Below, piece by piece: positions 25,030-32,897 of a DNA stretch of 64,000 nucleotides. The stretch is from Streptomyces bambusae. GTDB taxonomy: Bacteria; Actinomycetota; Actinomycetes; Streptomycetales; Streptomycetaceae. Positions within the stretch are counted from its first letter, which is position 1. Each line of letters begins with the position of its first letter. The stretch spans positions 1-64,000 of the forward strand of contig NZ_JAJAUZ010000033.1 of assembly GCF_020532645.1 (NCBI RefSeq). The letters are read 5' to 3'. A model generated the notes under the pieces. That model did no database searches. It saw nothing but the letters and a program-made list of their open reading frames with translations, and had not been told where the DNA came from. The position numbers and the translations under genes are program-made.

Positions 25030-26196
25030 TCACCGCCCCCTCGGCAGGCCGAGTATCCGCTCGGCCACGATGTTCCGCTGGATCTGCGACGTGCCCGCCG
25101 CGATCGTGTACGACAGCGAGGACAGCCGGTCCTGGACCCAGTCCCGGTCCGCCTCCAGCGCGCCCGCGCCGAGCACCTCGGCGGCGGTGTCGTACAGCTC
25201 CTGCCGGGCGTGCGAGTAGCGCAGCTTGAACACCGACCCGCCGATGCCCGGCGGGGCCAGACCGGAGCCTGCCGAGGCCTGCGCCTCGCTCACGTTCCAC
25301 TGCGTCAGCCGCCACAGCGCACCGAACTCGCCGGCCAGCCGGCCCAGCCGGCGGCGCAGTGCGGGGTCGTCCCAGCGGCCGGTGCGGCGGGCCTCGCGGG
25401 CCAGTTCGGACAGCACCCGCCGGCAGGCCACCACCTCGCCGACGAAGGCGGTGCCGCGCTCGAAGGACAGGGTGACCATGGTGACCCGCCAGCCGTCGTT
25501 CTCCGCGCCCACCCGGTTGGCGACCGGCACCCGGACCTCATCGAGGAACACCTCGGCGAACTCCGTCGACCCGGCGAGCGTCCGCAGCGGCCGTACGGTC
25601 ACCCCGGGCGCGTCCATCGGCATCGCGAGCCAGCTGATCCCCCGGTGCCTGGGGGCCTGCGGGTCGGTCCGGACGAGGAGTTCGCACCAGTCGGCGACCT
25701 CCGCGTGCGAGGTCCAGATCTTCGAGCCGCTGACCACGTACGCGTCCCCGTCGCGCACCGCCCGGGTGCGCAGGGCGGCGAGGTCCGAGCCGGCGCCGGG
25801 CTCGCTGAAGCCCTGGCACCACACCTCGTCGCCGCGCAGCACCGGCGGCAGCCAGCGGGCCCGCTGCGCGGCGGTGCCCTCGGCGGCGATGGTGGGGCCG
25901 GCATGCAGCAGGCCGACGAAGTTGGCGCCCACGTAGGGTGCACCGGCCCGCTCGGTCTCCTCCAGGAAGATCAGGTGCTGGGTGGGGGTGGCGCCGCGCC
26001 CGCCGGCTTCCACGGGCCAGTGCAGGCCCGCGTACCCGGCGTCGTGCAGCCGGCGCTGCCAGCCCAGGTCGTAGGCGCGGCGGCCGGGCCAGTCGTCCGG
26101 GGACGGCCGGGGCGGCAGCTCGGGCAGCACCTTCCCCAGCCAGGTCCGCAGCCGGGCCCGGAACTCCCGCTCCTCCTCGGTGTACGCGAGGTCCAC
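25030..26196 (-). CDS. Acyl-CoA dehydrogenase, full-length catalytic subunit
   Basis: A 388-residue FadE. The active-site loop WCQGFSEPGAGSDLAALRT, SGSKIWTSHAEVADWC, the beta-domain end STEFAEVFLDEVRVP and the C-terminal AAGTSQIQRNIVAERILGLPRG are all intact, with no expansions (compare the protein at 18653). The GTG start at 26196 overlaps the stop of the amidohydrolase gene (TAGTG), and the short subunit gene begins one base after its stop. The three form one operon behind the operator at 27433. The pair likely oxidises a CoA ester with a bulky substituent, as in ChsE enzymes; substrate not known. Confidence 0.92.
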   Translation of the reverse strand: MDLAYTEEEREFRARLRTWLGKVLPELPPRPSPDDWPGRRAYDLGWQRRLHDAGYAGLHWPVEAGGRGATPTQHLIFLEETERAGAPYVGANFVGLLHAGPTIAAEGTAAQRARWLPPVLRGDEVWCQGFSEPGAGSDLAALRTRAVRDGDAYVVSGSKIWTSHAEVADWCELLVRTDPQAPRHRGISWLAMPMDAPGVTVRPLRTLAGSTEFAEVFLDEVRVPVANRVGAENDGWRVTMVTLSFERGTAFVGEVVACRRVLSELAREARRTGRWDDPALRRRLGRLAGEFGALWRLTQWNVSEAQASAGSGLAPPGIGGSVFKLRYSHARQELYDTAAEVLGAGALEADRDWVQDRLSSLSYTIAAGTSQIQRNIVAERILGLPRGR

Positions 26197-27413
26197 TAGC
26201 GCGCCCCGCCCGGGCGGGCGGGGTCCCGGTCGAGGTCCAGGCCCAGCATCCGGATCGCGTTGCCCCGCATCAGTTTGTACACGGTCTCCTCGTCCAGCCC
26301 CCGCACGTGGTCGAGGGCGACCTCCTTGGTGTGCGGGAAGGTCGAGTCGACGTGCGGGTAGTCGGTCTCGAAGGTGGCGTTGTCGCGGCCGACGACGTCG
26401 AGCGAGGCGATGCCGTGCTTGTCGCGGAAGAAGCAGCAGAAGATCTGCCGGTAGTAGTACGTGGACGGCGGCTCGGGGATCAGGTCGCGCACCCCGCCCC
26501 AGGCACGGTGCTCCTCCCAGACGTCGTCGGCGCGTTCCAGGGCGTACGGGATCCACCCCATCTGGCCCTCGCTGTACGCGAGCTTCAGCCGCGGGAACTT
26601 CACCAGGACGCCGCTGAAGAGGAAGTCCATCATCGAGGCCATCGCGTTGTTGAAGCTGAGCGAGGCCTGCACGGCGGGCGGGGCGTCCGGGGAGGCGGCG
26701 GGCATCTGCGAGGAGGACCCGATGTGCATGTTCACGACGGTCCCGGTCTCCTGGCACACGGCGAAGAACGGGTCCCAGTAGCCGGAGTGGATCGACGGCA
26801 GCCCGAGGTGGGTGGGGATCTCCGAGAAGGTGACCGCGCGCACCCCGCGGGCCGCGTTGCGCCTGATCTCGGCGACGGCGAGGCCGATGTCCCAGAGCGG
26901 GATGATGCACAGCGGGATGAGCCGGCCGCCGCTGTCGCCGCACCACTCCTCGACCATCCAGTCGTTGTACGCGCGCACGCAGGCGAGGGCGACCTCCTTG
27001 TCCTTGGCCTCGGCGAAGGTCTGGCCGCAGAACCGGGGGAAGGTCGGGAAGCAGAGCGAGGCCTCGACGTGGTTGAGGTCCATGTCGGCGAGGCGCGCCG
27101 CGGGGTCCCAGCAGCCGCGCCGCATCTCGGCGCGGGTGATGCCCTCCAGGGTCATCTCGTCGCGGTCGAAGCCGACGGCGGCGATGTTGCGCTTGTACGG
27201 GAACTGCAGGTCCTCGTAGATCCACCAGTCGGTCGGCGGGCCGTCCGGGTCCATCGTGATCCGGTACTTGCCGCCGACGTACTCCAGCTCTCCGATGCCG
27301 GCGGTGAGCGGCTGCGGTCCCCGGTCGCGGTACTTCGCGGGGAGCCAGGTCTCGAACAGGTGCGCCGGTTCGATCACGTGGTCGTCGACGCTGATGATCC
27401 GAGGCAGTTCCAT
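26196..27413 (-). CDS. Amidohydrolase family protein (amidohydrolase_2, ACMSD-like)
   Basis: A 405-residue TIM-barrel metal-dependent hydrolase or decarboxylase. The first metal motif is VDDHVIEP (DxH, about residues 9-16), NMHIGSS (about 225) supplies another His, and ETDYPHVDSTFPHT (about 345-358) the C-terminal Asp/His region. Family members open rings, decarboxylate or hydrate. GAGGGGA precedes the ATG. First gene of an operon with two acyl-CoA dehydrogenase subunits, with a nearly perfect operator 20 bases upstream. Such amidohydrolases are frequent in actinobacterial steroid-type clusters, mostly without known reactions. Confidence 0.9.
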   Translation of the reverse strand: MELPRIISVDDHVIEPAHLFETWLPAKYRDRGPQPLTAGIGELEYVGGKYRITMDPDGPPTDWWIYEDLQFPYKRNIAAVGFDRDEMTLEGITRAEMRRGCWDPAARLADMDLNHVEASLCFPTFPRFCGQTFAEAKDKEVALACVRAYNDWMVEEWCGDSGGRLIPLCIIPLWDIGLAVAEIRRNAARGVRAVTFSEIPTHLGLPSIHSGYWDPFFAVCQETGTVVNMHIGSSSQMPAASPDAPPAVQASLSFNNAMASMMDFLFSGVLVKFPRLKLAYSEGQMGWIPYALERADDVWEEHRAWGGVRDLIPEPPSTYYYRQIFCCFFRDKHGIASLDVVGRDNATFETDYPHVDSTFPHTKEVALDHVRGLDEETVYKLMRGNAIRMLGLDLDRDPARPGGAR

Positions 27414-27432
27414 GGGGTCCCCTCAAACCGTT

Positions 27433-27449
27433 TCTGATGGATCGTCAGA
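27433..27449. promoter_or_regulatory. Operator copy 9, upstream of the amidohydrolase operon
   Basis: TCTGATGGATCGTCAGA; with its flanks the symmetry extends to TTTCTGA...TCAGAAA, the longest arm match of the set. It is 20 bases before the ATG at 27413. Confidence 0.75.
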
Positions 27450-27510
27450 AACAAGCTAGCCCCGGGACCCCTGGACCGACAAGCGCCCGCGCCCTACCCT
27501 CTCCAGTTGA

Positions 27511-27527
27511 TCTGACCATCCGTCAGA
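27511..27527. promoter_or_regulatory. Operator copy 10, upstream of the CoA ligase gene
   Basis: TCTGACCATCCGTCAGA, arms of seven bases perfect. It lies 34 bases before the ATG at 27561 and 78 bases, centre to centre, from copy 9 on the divergent side. Confidence 0.78.
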
Positions 27528-27560
27528 TCTCTCGGTCGAGGGCGGCTGTGGAGGCTGGGC

Positions 27561-29129
27561 ATGACGGACAGCGCGACGGGCACGACGGACACCGCGAAGG
27601 CCGGCGCGACCGGCCTGGGACGGGCCCCCACCCTCTGGGAGCTGGTCGCCCGCCGGGCCGCGCTGACCCCCGGCACCCCCGTCCTGATCGAGGCGGAGAC
27701 GGGCCGCACCCTGACCTTCGGTGGGCTGCGCGACCGTGCCGAACAGGTCGCCGCCGGGCTGTACGAGCGGGGAGTGCGCCCCGGCACGGTGGTCGCCTGG
27801 CAGCTGCCGACCCGCATCGAGACCGTGCTCCTGTCGGTGGCACTGGCCCGGCTGGGCGCCGTGCAGTCCCCGGTGATCCCCTTCTACCGGGACCGCGAGA
27901 CCGGCTTCGCGCTGCGCGAGTCCAAGGCCGAGTTCTTCGCCGTCCCCGGCAAGTGGCGCGGCTTCGACCACACCGCGATGGCCCGCCGGCTCGGCGCCCG
28001 CGGGGTCTTCGAGGCGTACGGGGAACTGCCCGGCGGCGACCCGGAACTGCTGCCCCCGCCGCCCGGGGACGGCACCGCGGTCCGCTGGATCTACTGGACC
28101 TCGGGCACCACCTCCGACCCCAAAGGCGTCCTGCACACCGACCGCTCGCTGATCGCCGGCGGCTCCTGCCTCGCGCACGCCCTGCACCTGAGCGCCGCCG
28201 ACGTCGGCTCGATCGCCTTCCCGTACGCGCACATCGGCGGGCCCGACTACCTGGTGATGCTGCTGCTCTACGGGTTCCCCGCGGTCCTGTTCGAGAAGTT
28301 CGCGCTGCCCGGCTCGCTCGACGGCTACCGCCGGCACGGGGTCACGGTCGCGGGCGGCTCCACCGCCTTCTACTCGATGTTCCTCGCCGAGCAGCGCAAG
28401 GACCCGGCCCGGCCCCTCATCCCCAGCCTGCGGCTGCTCGCGGGCGGCGGCGCACCCAAGCCGCCGGAGATCTACCACGCGGTGGTCCGCGAACTCGGCT
28501 GCCAGCTGACCCACGGCTACGGCATGACCGAAGTCCCGATGATCACCATGGGCTCCCCCGACGACACCCCGGAGCAGCTCGCGACCACCGAGGGCCGCCC
28601 GCCCGCCGGGATGTCCGTGCGCATCACCACCCCGGACGGCCGCCCGCTGCCCGCCGGCACCGACGGCGAGGTGCGGCTGCGCGGCGAGGCCGTCTGCCGG
28701 GGCTACCTCGACCCGGCCCAGACCGCCGAGGCCTTCGACGCCGACGGCTACCTGGTCACCGGCGACCTCGGGCACCTGACCGCCGACGGACACCTGGTGC
28801 TGACCGGCCGCAGCAAGGACGTCATCATCCGCAAGGGCGAGAACGTCTCCGCGAAGGAGATCGAGGACCTGCTGGCCCGGCTGCCCGGCGTCGGCGACGC
28901 CGCCGTCATCGGCCTGCCCGACCCCGAGCGCGGCGAACGGGTCTGCGCGGTCGTCGAACAGCCCCCGGGCGCGGACCCGCTCACCCTGCCCGCGGTCACC
29001 GCGTACCTGCGCGCGGAAGGCCTCGCCACCCACAAGCTGCCGGAGCAGCTGGAGCTGGTCGAGGCCCTCCCGCGCAACGACACCCTGCGCAAGGTGCTCA
29101 AGTACAAACTGCGCGAGCGCTACGCCTGA
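27561..29129 (+). CDS. AMP-forming acyl-CoA synthetase (ANL superfamily)
   Basis: A 522-residue adenylate-forming ligase that would load a carboxylic acid onto CoA and so start the pathway. Core motifs: A3 P-loop IYWTSGTTSDPKGVLHT (about residues 178-194), A5 LTHGYGMTEVPM (about 316-327), A7 YLVTGDLGHL (about 396-405), A8 hinge GRSKDVIIRKGENVSAKEIE (about 413-432) and A10 Lys in NDTLRKVLKYKL near the C-terminus. It is most like cyclohexanecarboxylate/long-chain FadD-type ligases. The operator copy 10 lies directly upstream, and the gene marks the right end of the catabolic island. Confidence 0.93.
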   Translation: MTDSATGTTDTAKAGATGLGRAPTLWELVARRAALTPGTPVLIEAETGRTLTFGGLRDRAEQVAAGLYERGVRPGTVVAWQLPTRIETVLLSVALARLGAVQSPVIPFYRDRETGFALRESKAEFFAVPGKWRGFDHTAMARRLGARGVFEAYGELPGGDPELLPPPPGDGTAVRWIYWTSGTTSDPKGVLHTDRSLIAGGSCLAHALHLSAADVGSIAFPYAHIGGPDYLVMLLLYGFPAVLFEKFALPGSLDGYRRHGVTVAGGSTAFYSMFLAEQRKDPARPLIPSLRLLAGGGAPKPPEIYHAVVRELGCQLTHGYGMTEVPMITMGSPDDTPEQLATTEGRPPAGMSVRITTPDGRPLPAGTDGEVRLRGEAVCRGYLDPAQTAEAFDADGYLVTGDLGHLTADGHLVLTGRSKDVIIRKGENVSAKEIEDLLARLPGVGDAAVIGLPDPERGERVCAVVEQPPGADPLTLPAVTAYLRAEGLATHKLPEQLELVEALPRNDTLRKVLKYKLRERYA

Positions 29130-29181
29130 GCGGCCGGCGGCGTACGGCGCGGCGGGCGCGGGCCGTGCGCGCGGCGCGTGC

Positions 29182-29706
29182 TCAGAGGGCGTCGGGCGGC
29201 TCCACCCCGCAGTAACCGGCGAACGCGGCCAGGATCTCCTCCTCGGAGATCCGGCCGTCCCCGTCGGTGTCCAGACCGGCCGCCACCCGGCCGGCCAGCT
29301 CCTGCGGAGTGCCCAGGACCCGCAGCACCCGGGCCGCGGCGTCCGGGGTCGCGGAACCGGATCCGGTCTCGTCGGCGACGGCCAGCACGGCGTGCAGGAA
29401 CGGGCGGGCGATCTCGGCGAACCGGACCGGGTTGTCACGGAGCCGCTTGACCGCTCCGGTGACGAACTCCTCGCGGGTCACGCGCTGGTCCCCGTCGACG
29501 TCCGCAATGCCGGCCATGCCCTGCCAGAAGGCCTCCGCGCCGATGAACACCGCCTGGCCCCTGTCGGAGCGCGCGGTGGTGCCGAATTCGGCCAGCACGG
29601 CCCGGGCCGCCGCGCTGAAGTCCTCCCGGTCGATGTACCCGTTGCCGTCCTGGTCGAAGGTGGCGAATCGGGCGGCGATCTTGCGCTCGTACTCTGCGCT
29701 GTCCAT
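29182..29706 (-). CDS. EF-hand calcium-binding protein (calerythrin-like)
   Basis: A 174-residue cytosolic protein with four EF-hand positions. Loops 1 (DQDGNGYIDRED, 18-29), 2 (DVDGDQRVTREE, 69-80) and 4 (DTDGDGRISEEE, 146-157) have the canonical Asp/Asn/Glu ligands; position 3 (DETGSGSATPDA, about 112-123) lacks the final Glu and is probably inactive. This three-plus-one pattern is that of calerythrin and the Streptomyces Cab proteins, which buffer calcium or link it to aerial growth. Single gene, divergent from the sigma factor operon across 280 bases. Confidence 0.93.
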   Translation of the reverse strand: MDSAEYERKIAARFATFDQDGNGYIDREDFSAAARAVLAEFGTTARSDRGQAVFIGAEAFWQGMAGIADVDGDQRVTREEFVTGAVKRLRDNPVRFAEIARPFLHAVLAVADETGSGSATPDAAARVLRVLGTPQELAGRVAAGLDTDGDGRISEEEILAAFAGYCGVEPPDAL

Positions 29707-29796
29707 ATTCGGCGTTCCGCCTTCACATGTGCGGTGGGGTGCAGTTCAAGACAGGCGGCAGCGTACGTCCTCCATGGCCTGGACGTTAAGCGGAGG

Positions 29797-29816
29797 GTGC
29801 GGTCACGTGGCCGCAC
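29797..29816. promoter_or_regulatory. Near-perfect 20-base palindrome between the EF-hand and sigma factor genes
   Basis: GTGCGGTCACGTGGCCGCAC with one mismatched pair around a CACGTG core. It sits about 90 bases upstream of the EF-hand start and about 170 bases before the sigma factor. It may be an operator or a small hairpin. Confidence 0.4.
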
Positions 29817-29988
29817 CGCCCCCGCGCACGGGGCGCGCGCCGGGGCGCGTCGCTCCGACCTGCGGTTCCGCCCGCGTGCGCGGCTTCTAACACGGAGCGT
29901 CCCGGTCCGGGGCGGGTTCGCACAAAGTCGGCCCCAAAAGGCAGTTGGCGATTACATTCGTGTAGACGACACAGGGCTGGGGGCCGCC

Positions 29989-30552
29989 ATGGCGAAGGAC
30001 GCACCACCGCGCTGGGACCGCCGCATGCAGCAGCGTCTCGCCCGCGGCGAGGCGGCCGCGCTCGGCGAGCTGTACGACCGGTTCGCCTCGCTCGTGCACG
30101 GGCTGGCGTACCGGGTGCTGGGCGACGAGCGGGCCGCGGACAAGATCACCCGTGAGGTGTTCGGCTACATCTGGGAGAACCCGGACGCGTACGACCCCAA
30201 GCAGGGCTCCCTGCGCGCCTGGGTCGCCCGGATAGCACAGGGGCAGGCGGTGGCACGGCTGCGGCAGACCGAGCTGGGCCGCGGCTCCCGCGAGGAACTG
30301 GAGCAGAAGGTGCGCATGGCCCAGGCGGCCGCCCGCGCGGACTACATCGTCACCTCGATGCCGGCCCCGCTGCGGGCCGCCCTCGAACTCGCCTACTTCC
30401 AGCGGCGCGACTACCGGCAGGCCGCGGCCGACCTCGGCGTGACCGAGGACGAGGCCAGACGCCGGCTGCGGCTCGGCCTCCAACTGCTGTCCACCGCCTA
30501 CGCACTGGCCGGCGAGGGCACCTCGCCGCCCGGGTGGGGAACGGCCCGATGA
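29989..30552 (+). CDS. ECF-type RNA polymerase sigma factor
   Basis: A 187-residue sigma factor with regions 2 and 4 only. Region 2 runs about residues 18-90 (LGELYDRFASLVHGLAYRVLGDERAADKITREVFGYIW ... GSLRAWVARIAQGQAVARLRQ), region 4 about 123-170 (MPAPLRAALELAYFQRRDYRQAAADLGVTEDEARRRLRLGLQ). The usual 'DLTQEVF' is here DKITREVF. The ATG at 29989 is the only sensible start. Its stop overlaps the start of the next gene (ATGA), which has a zinc-finger anti-sigma domain, so the two almost surely form a sigma/anti-sigma pair. The signal is unknown. Confidence 0.93.
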   Translation: MAKDAPPRWDRRMQQRLARGEAAALGELYDRFASLVHGLAYRVLGDERAADKITREVFGYIWENPDAYDPKQGSLRAWVARIAQGQAVARLRQTELGRGSREELEQKVRMAQAAARADYIVTSMPAPLRAALELAYFQRRDYRQAAADLGVTEDEARRRLRLGLQLLSTAYALAGEGTSPPGWGTAR

Positions 30553-31892
30553 ACGGCAACGGCAATGCGCACCACCCCGGCGACGGCGACGGACCCGGCC
30601 CCGTCGCACCCCGCATACCGGCACCCCGCGGGGCCGCCGACGACCTCGGCCCCGGCGCGGCTCCGGCCCGCCCGGAACCCGGCGCCCACACCGGCCGTCC
30701 CACCGACGCTCACGAGGAGCCGTCCGAAGAGCCGCCGGTCGGACCGGCCTCCGGGCCGGACCACGGACCCGGCTCCGCACCGCCCTCCGAACCGCGCTCG
30801 CACGCCGTGCTGAAGTCCCTGCTCGGCGCGTGGGCGCTGGCCGCGTGTTCGGCCGAGGAGACCGAGGCCGTCGAGGAGCACCTGACCGAGTGCGCCGGCT
30901 GCGCCGAGGAGGCCCTGCGGCTGCGCGAGGCGGTGTCCCTGCTGCACCCCGACGAGAACCTCGACCTCGACCCGCTGCTGCGCACCCGGGTGCTGGAGGG
31001 CTGCCTGGTGCGGCGGCCCGCCCGGATCCCGGTGCCGCTGTGGGCGGCCCCGTACGACACGGAGACGGCCCGCCTCGACGCGCTGCTCCAGGACTTCGGC
31101 GACGCCGAGTGGCACGCGCCGGTCCGGCTCAAGTGGTTCGAGGACACGGGGCAGCAGAGCCGCCGCACCACGGTCGCCGGGGTGATCGCCCACCTGATGG
31201 CCGTGGACGGGATGGTCGCGGCCGTGCTCGGGCTCGACGACCCGCTCGGCCCGGACGCCGGAGCCGGCGGACCCCACTCCCGTACCGAGCGGTTCTGGGC
31301 GGCGTCGGCGGACCCGGTGACCCGCCGGGTCCGGGAGCCCTGGCGGGAGCAGAGCCACACCCTGCTGCGCACGGTGTCCTTCGCCGGCCGCGCCGCGGAC
31401 ACCCTGACCGTGGACTACGGGCCGGTCGCGCTGCCGCTCGCGGACGCGTTCCTGGAGCGGGCCTTCGAGTGCTGGGTGCACGCCGGGGACATCGCGGACG
31501 CGGTGGACTACCCGTACGACCCGCCCTCGGGCGTCCACATGCACGCCATGATCGACCTGGCGGCGCGGCTGCTGCCGGGGGTGCTGGCCGGCCGGCGGCG
31601 GGCCGGGCTCGCGGCCCCCGCACAGGGGCTGGTCGCGGCGGGCGCCCCGGGCCGGACGCTGCGGCTGGAGATCGAGGGCGCCGGACGCGGCTCCTGGGAC
31701 ATCGCGCTGGACTCCCCGGCGGCGGCCACCTCGGCCGACCACACGGTGGCGGAGATCGCCCTCGACGCGGCGGAGTTCTGCCGGCTGGCGGCCGGGCACA
31801 TCGCCCCGGACGAGGCGGCGGCCGGCCAGCACGGCGACCGGGAGGCCATCCGCGACGTCCTGTTCGCGGCGGCCTCCCTCAGCCGGCTGTGA
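30549..31892 (+). CDS. Anti-sigma factor: zinc-finger (zf-HC2) domain fused to a mycothiol-maleylpyruvate-isomerase-type domain
   Basis: A 447-residue protein. The first 80 residues are a disordered Pro/Gly-rich stretch. A ZAS-type segment LLGAWALAACSAEETEAVEEHLTECAGCAEE follows (about 90-120; HxxxCxxC), which binds the sigma factor. From about residue 165 comes a DinB/MDMPI-like helical domain (LLQDFGDAEWHAPVRLKWFEDTG ... VAGVIAHLMAVDGMVAA, with His residues, and AFECWVHAGDIADAV). No membrane helix is visible, so it is a soluble anti-sigma. The thiol-transferase-like domain suggests that a mycothiol-linked or redox signal could release the sigma factor; this is inference. Confidence 0.88.
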   Translation: MNGNGNAHHPGDGDGPGPVAPRIPAPRGAADDLGPGAAPARPEPGAHTGRPTDAHEEPSEEPPVGPASGPDHGPGSAPPSEPRSHAVLKSLLGAWALAACSAEETEAVEEHLTECAGCAEEALRLREAVSLLHPDENLDLDPLLRTRVLEGCLVRRPARIPVPLWAAPYDTETARLDALLQDFGDAEWHAPVRLKWFEDTGQQSRRTTVAGVIAHLMAVDGMVAAVLGLDDPLGPDAGAGGPHSRTERFWAASADPVTRRVREPWREQSHTLLRTVSFAGRAADTLTVDYGPVALPLADAFLERAFECWVHAGDIADAVDYPYDPPSGVHMHAMIDLAARLLPGVLAGRRRAGLAAPAQGLVAAGAPGRTLRLEIEGAGRGSWDIALDSPAAATSADHTVAEIALDAAEFCRLAAGHIAPDEAAAGQHGDREAIRDVLFAAASLSRL

Positions 31893-31913
31893 GGCGCCGG
31901 GGCCCGGCGGGCC

Positions 31914-32789
31914 TCAGGCGAAGACGACCGTACGGGAGCCGTTGAGCAGCACCCGGTGCTCGCTGTGCCACTTCACGGCGCGGGCCAGCGCCTGGCACTC
32001 GACGTCCCGGCCGATGGCGACCAGCTGCTCCGGGGTGACCTGGTGGCCGACCCGCTCGACCTCCTGCTCGATGATCGGGCCCTCGTCGAGGTCGGCCGTC
32101 ACGTAGTGGGCGGTGGCGCCGATCAGCTTCACGCCGCGGGCGTGCGCCTGGTGGTACGGCTTCGCGCCCTTGAAGCTCGGCAGGAAGGAGTGGTGGATGT
32201 TGATGATCCGGCCGCTCAGCGCCTTGCACAGGTCGTCGGAGAGCACCTGCATGTAGCGGGCGAGGACGACCAGCTCGACGTTCTCGGCGCGCACCAGCTC
32301 CAGCAGCTGCGCCTCCGCCTCGGCCTTGTTGTCCTTCGTCACCGGGATGTGGTGGAAGGGGACGTCGTACGAGCCGACCAGCTCGGCGAAGTCGGTGTGG
32401 TTGGAGACGACCGCGGCGATCTCCACCGGCAGCGCGCCGATCCGGGACCGGAACAGCAGGTCGTTGAGGCAGTGGCCGAACTTCGACACCATCAGCACGA
32501 CCCGCATCCGCTCGTCGGAGCGGTGGATCTGCCAGTCCATCCGGAACGAGTCGCCGATCGCGGCGAAGCTGGCCCGCAGCTTCTCCACCGTCACAGGGGG
32601 CGCCGCCTCGAAGTGCACCCGCATGAAGAAGAGACCGGTGTCGCGGTCTCCGAACTGCTGGCTGTCCTCGATGTTGCACCCGGTCATGAACAGGTAGCTG
32701 GACACGGCGTGCACGATGCCCGCCTTGTCCGGGCACGACAGGGTGAGGACGTACTGCTCGGGTGCGCTGGTGGCTTGCGGGTCGCTCAT
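31914..32789 (-). CDS. purU: Formyltetrahydrofolate deformylase
   Basis: A 291-residue enzyme that hydrolyses 10-formyl-tetrahydrofolate to formate and tetrahydrofolate. An N-terminal ACT domain (YVLTLSCPDKAGIVHAVSSYLF, about 13-34) senses one-carbon balance; the C-terminal formyltransferase-fold domain has VVLARYMQVLSDDLCKAL, INIHHSFLPSFKGAKPYHQA (active-site His) and GATAHYVTADLDEGPIIEQE (catalytic Asp). I chose the ATG at 32789 over the upstream ATG at 32807 because the family starts just before the ACT domain. It is convergent with the anti-sigma gene and 109 bases downstream of the SCO4402-family gene. Confidence 0.96.
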   Translation of the reverse strand: MSDPQATSAPEQYVLTLSCPDKAGIVHAVSSYLFMTGCNIEDSQQFGDRDTGLFFMRVHFEAAPPVTVEKLRASFAAIGDSFRMDWQIHRSDERMRVVLMVSKFGHCLNDLLFRSRIGALPVEIAAVVSNHTDFAELVGSYDVPFHHIPVTKDNKAEAEAQLLELVRAENVELVVLARYMQVLSDDLCKALSGRIINIHHSFLPSFKGAKPYHQAHARGVKLIGATAHYVTADLDEGPIIEQEVERVGHQVTPEQLVAIGRDVECQALARAVKWHSEHRVLLNGSRTVVFA

Positions 32790-32897
32790 GACACCACAGA
32801 CTTCCACATCCGGCGACCCCGCCGGGAGCCGTGCACGGCAGGGGCGGCCGCCGTCTCGGTCCGTGGACGGTCCCGGGCCGCCGGCACCGCCGGCCCG

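Noticed and set aside
25030..27426. 798-codon frame joining amidohydrolase region and acyl-CoA dehydrogenase
   Set aside because: The part upstream of 26196 is a shadow of the amidohydrolase, which is encoded in another frame; the dehydrogenase begins at the GTG overlapping the amidohydrolase stop.
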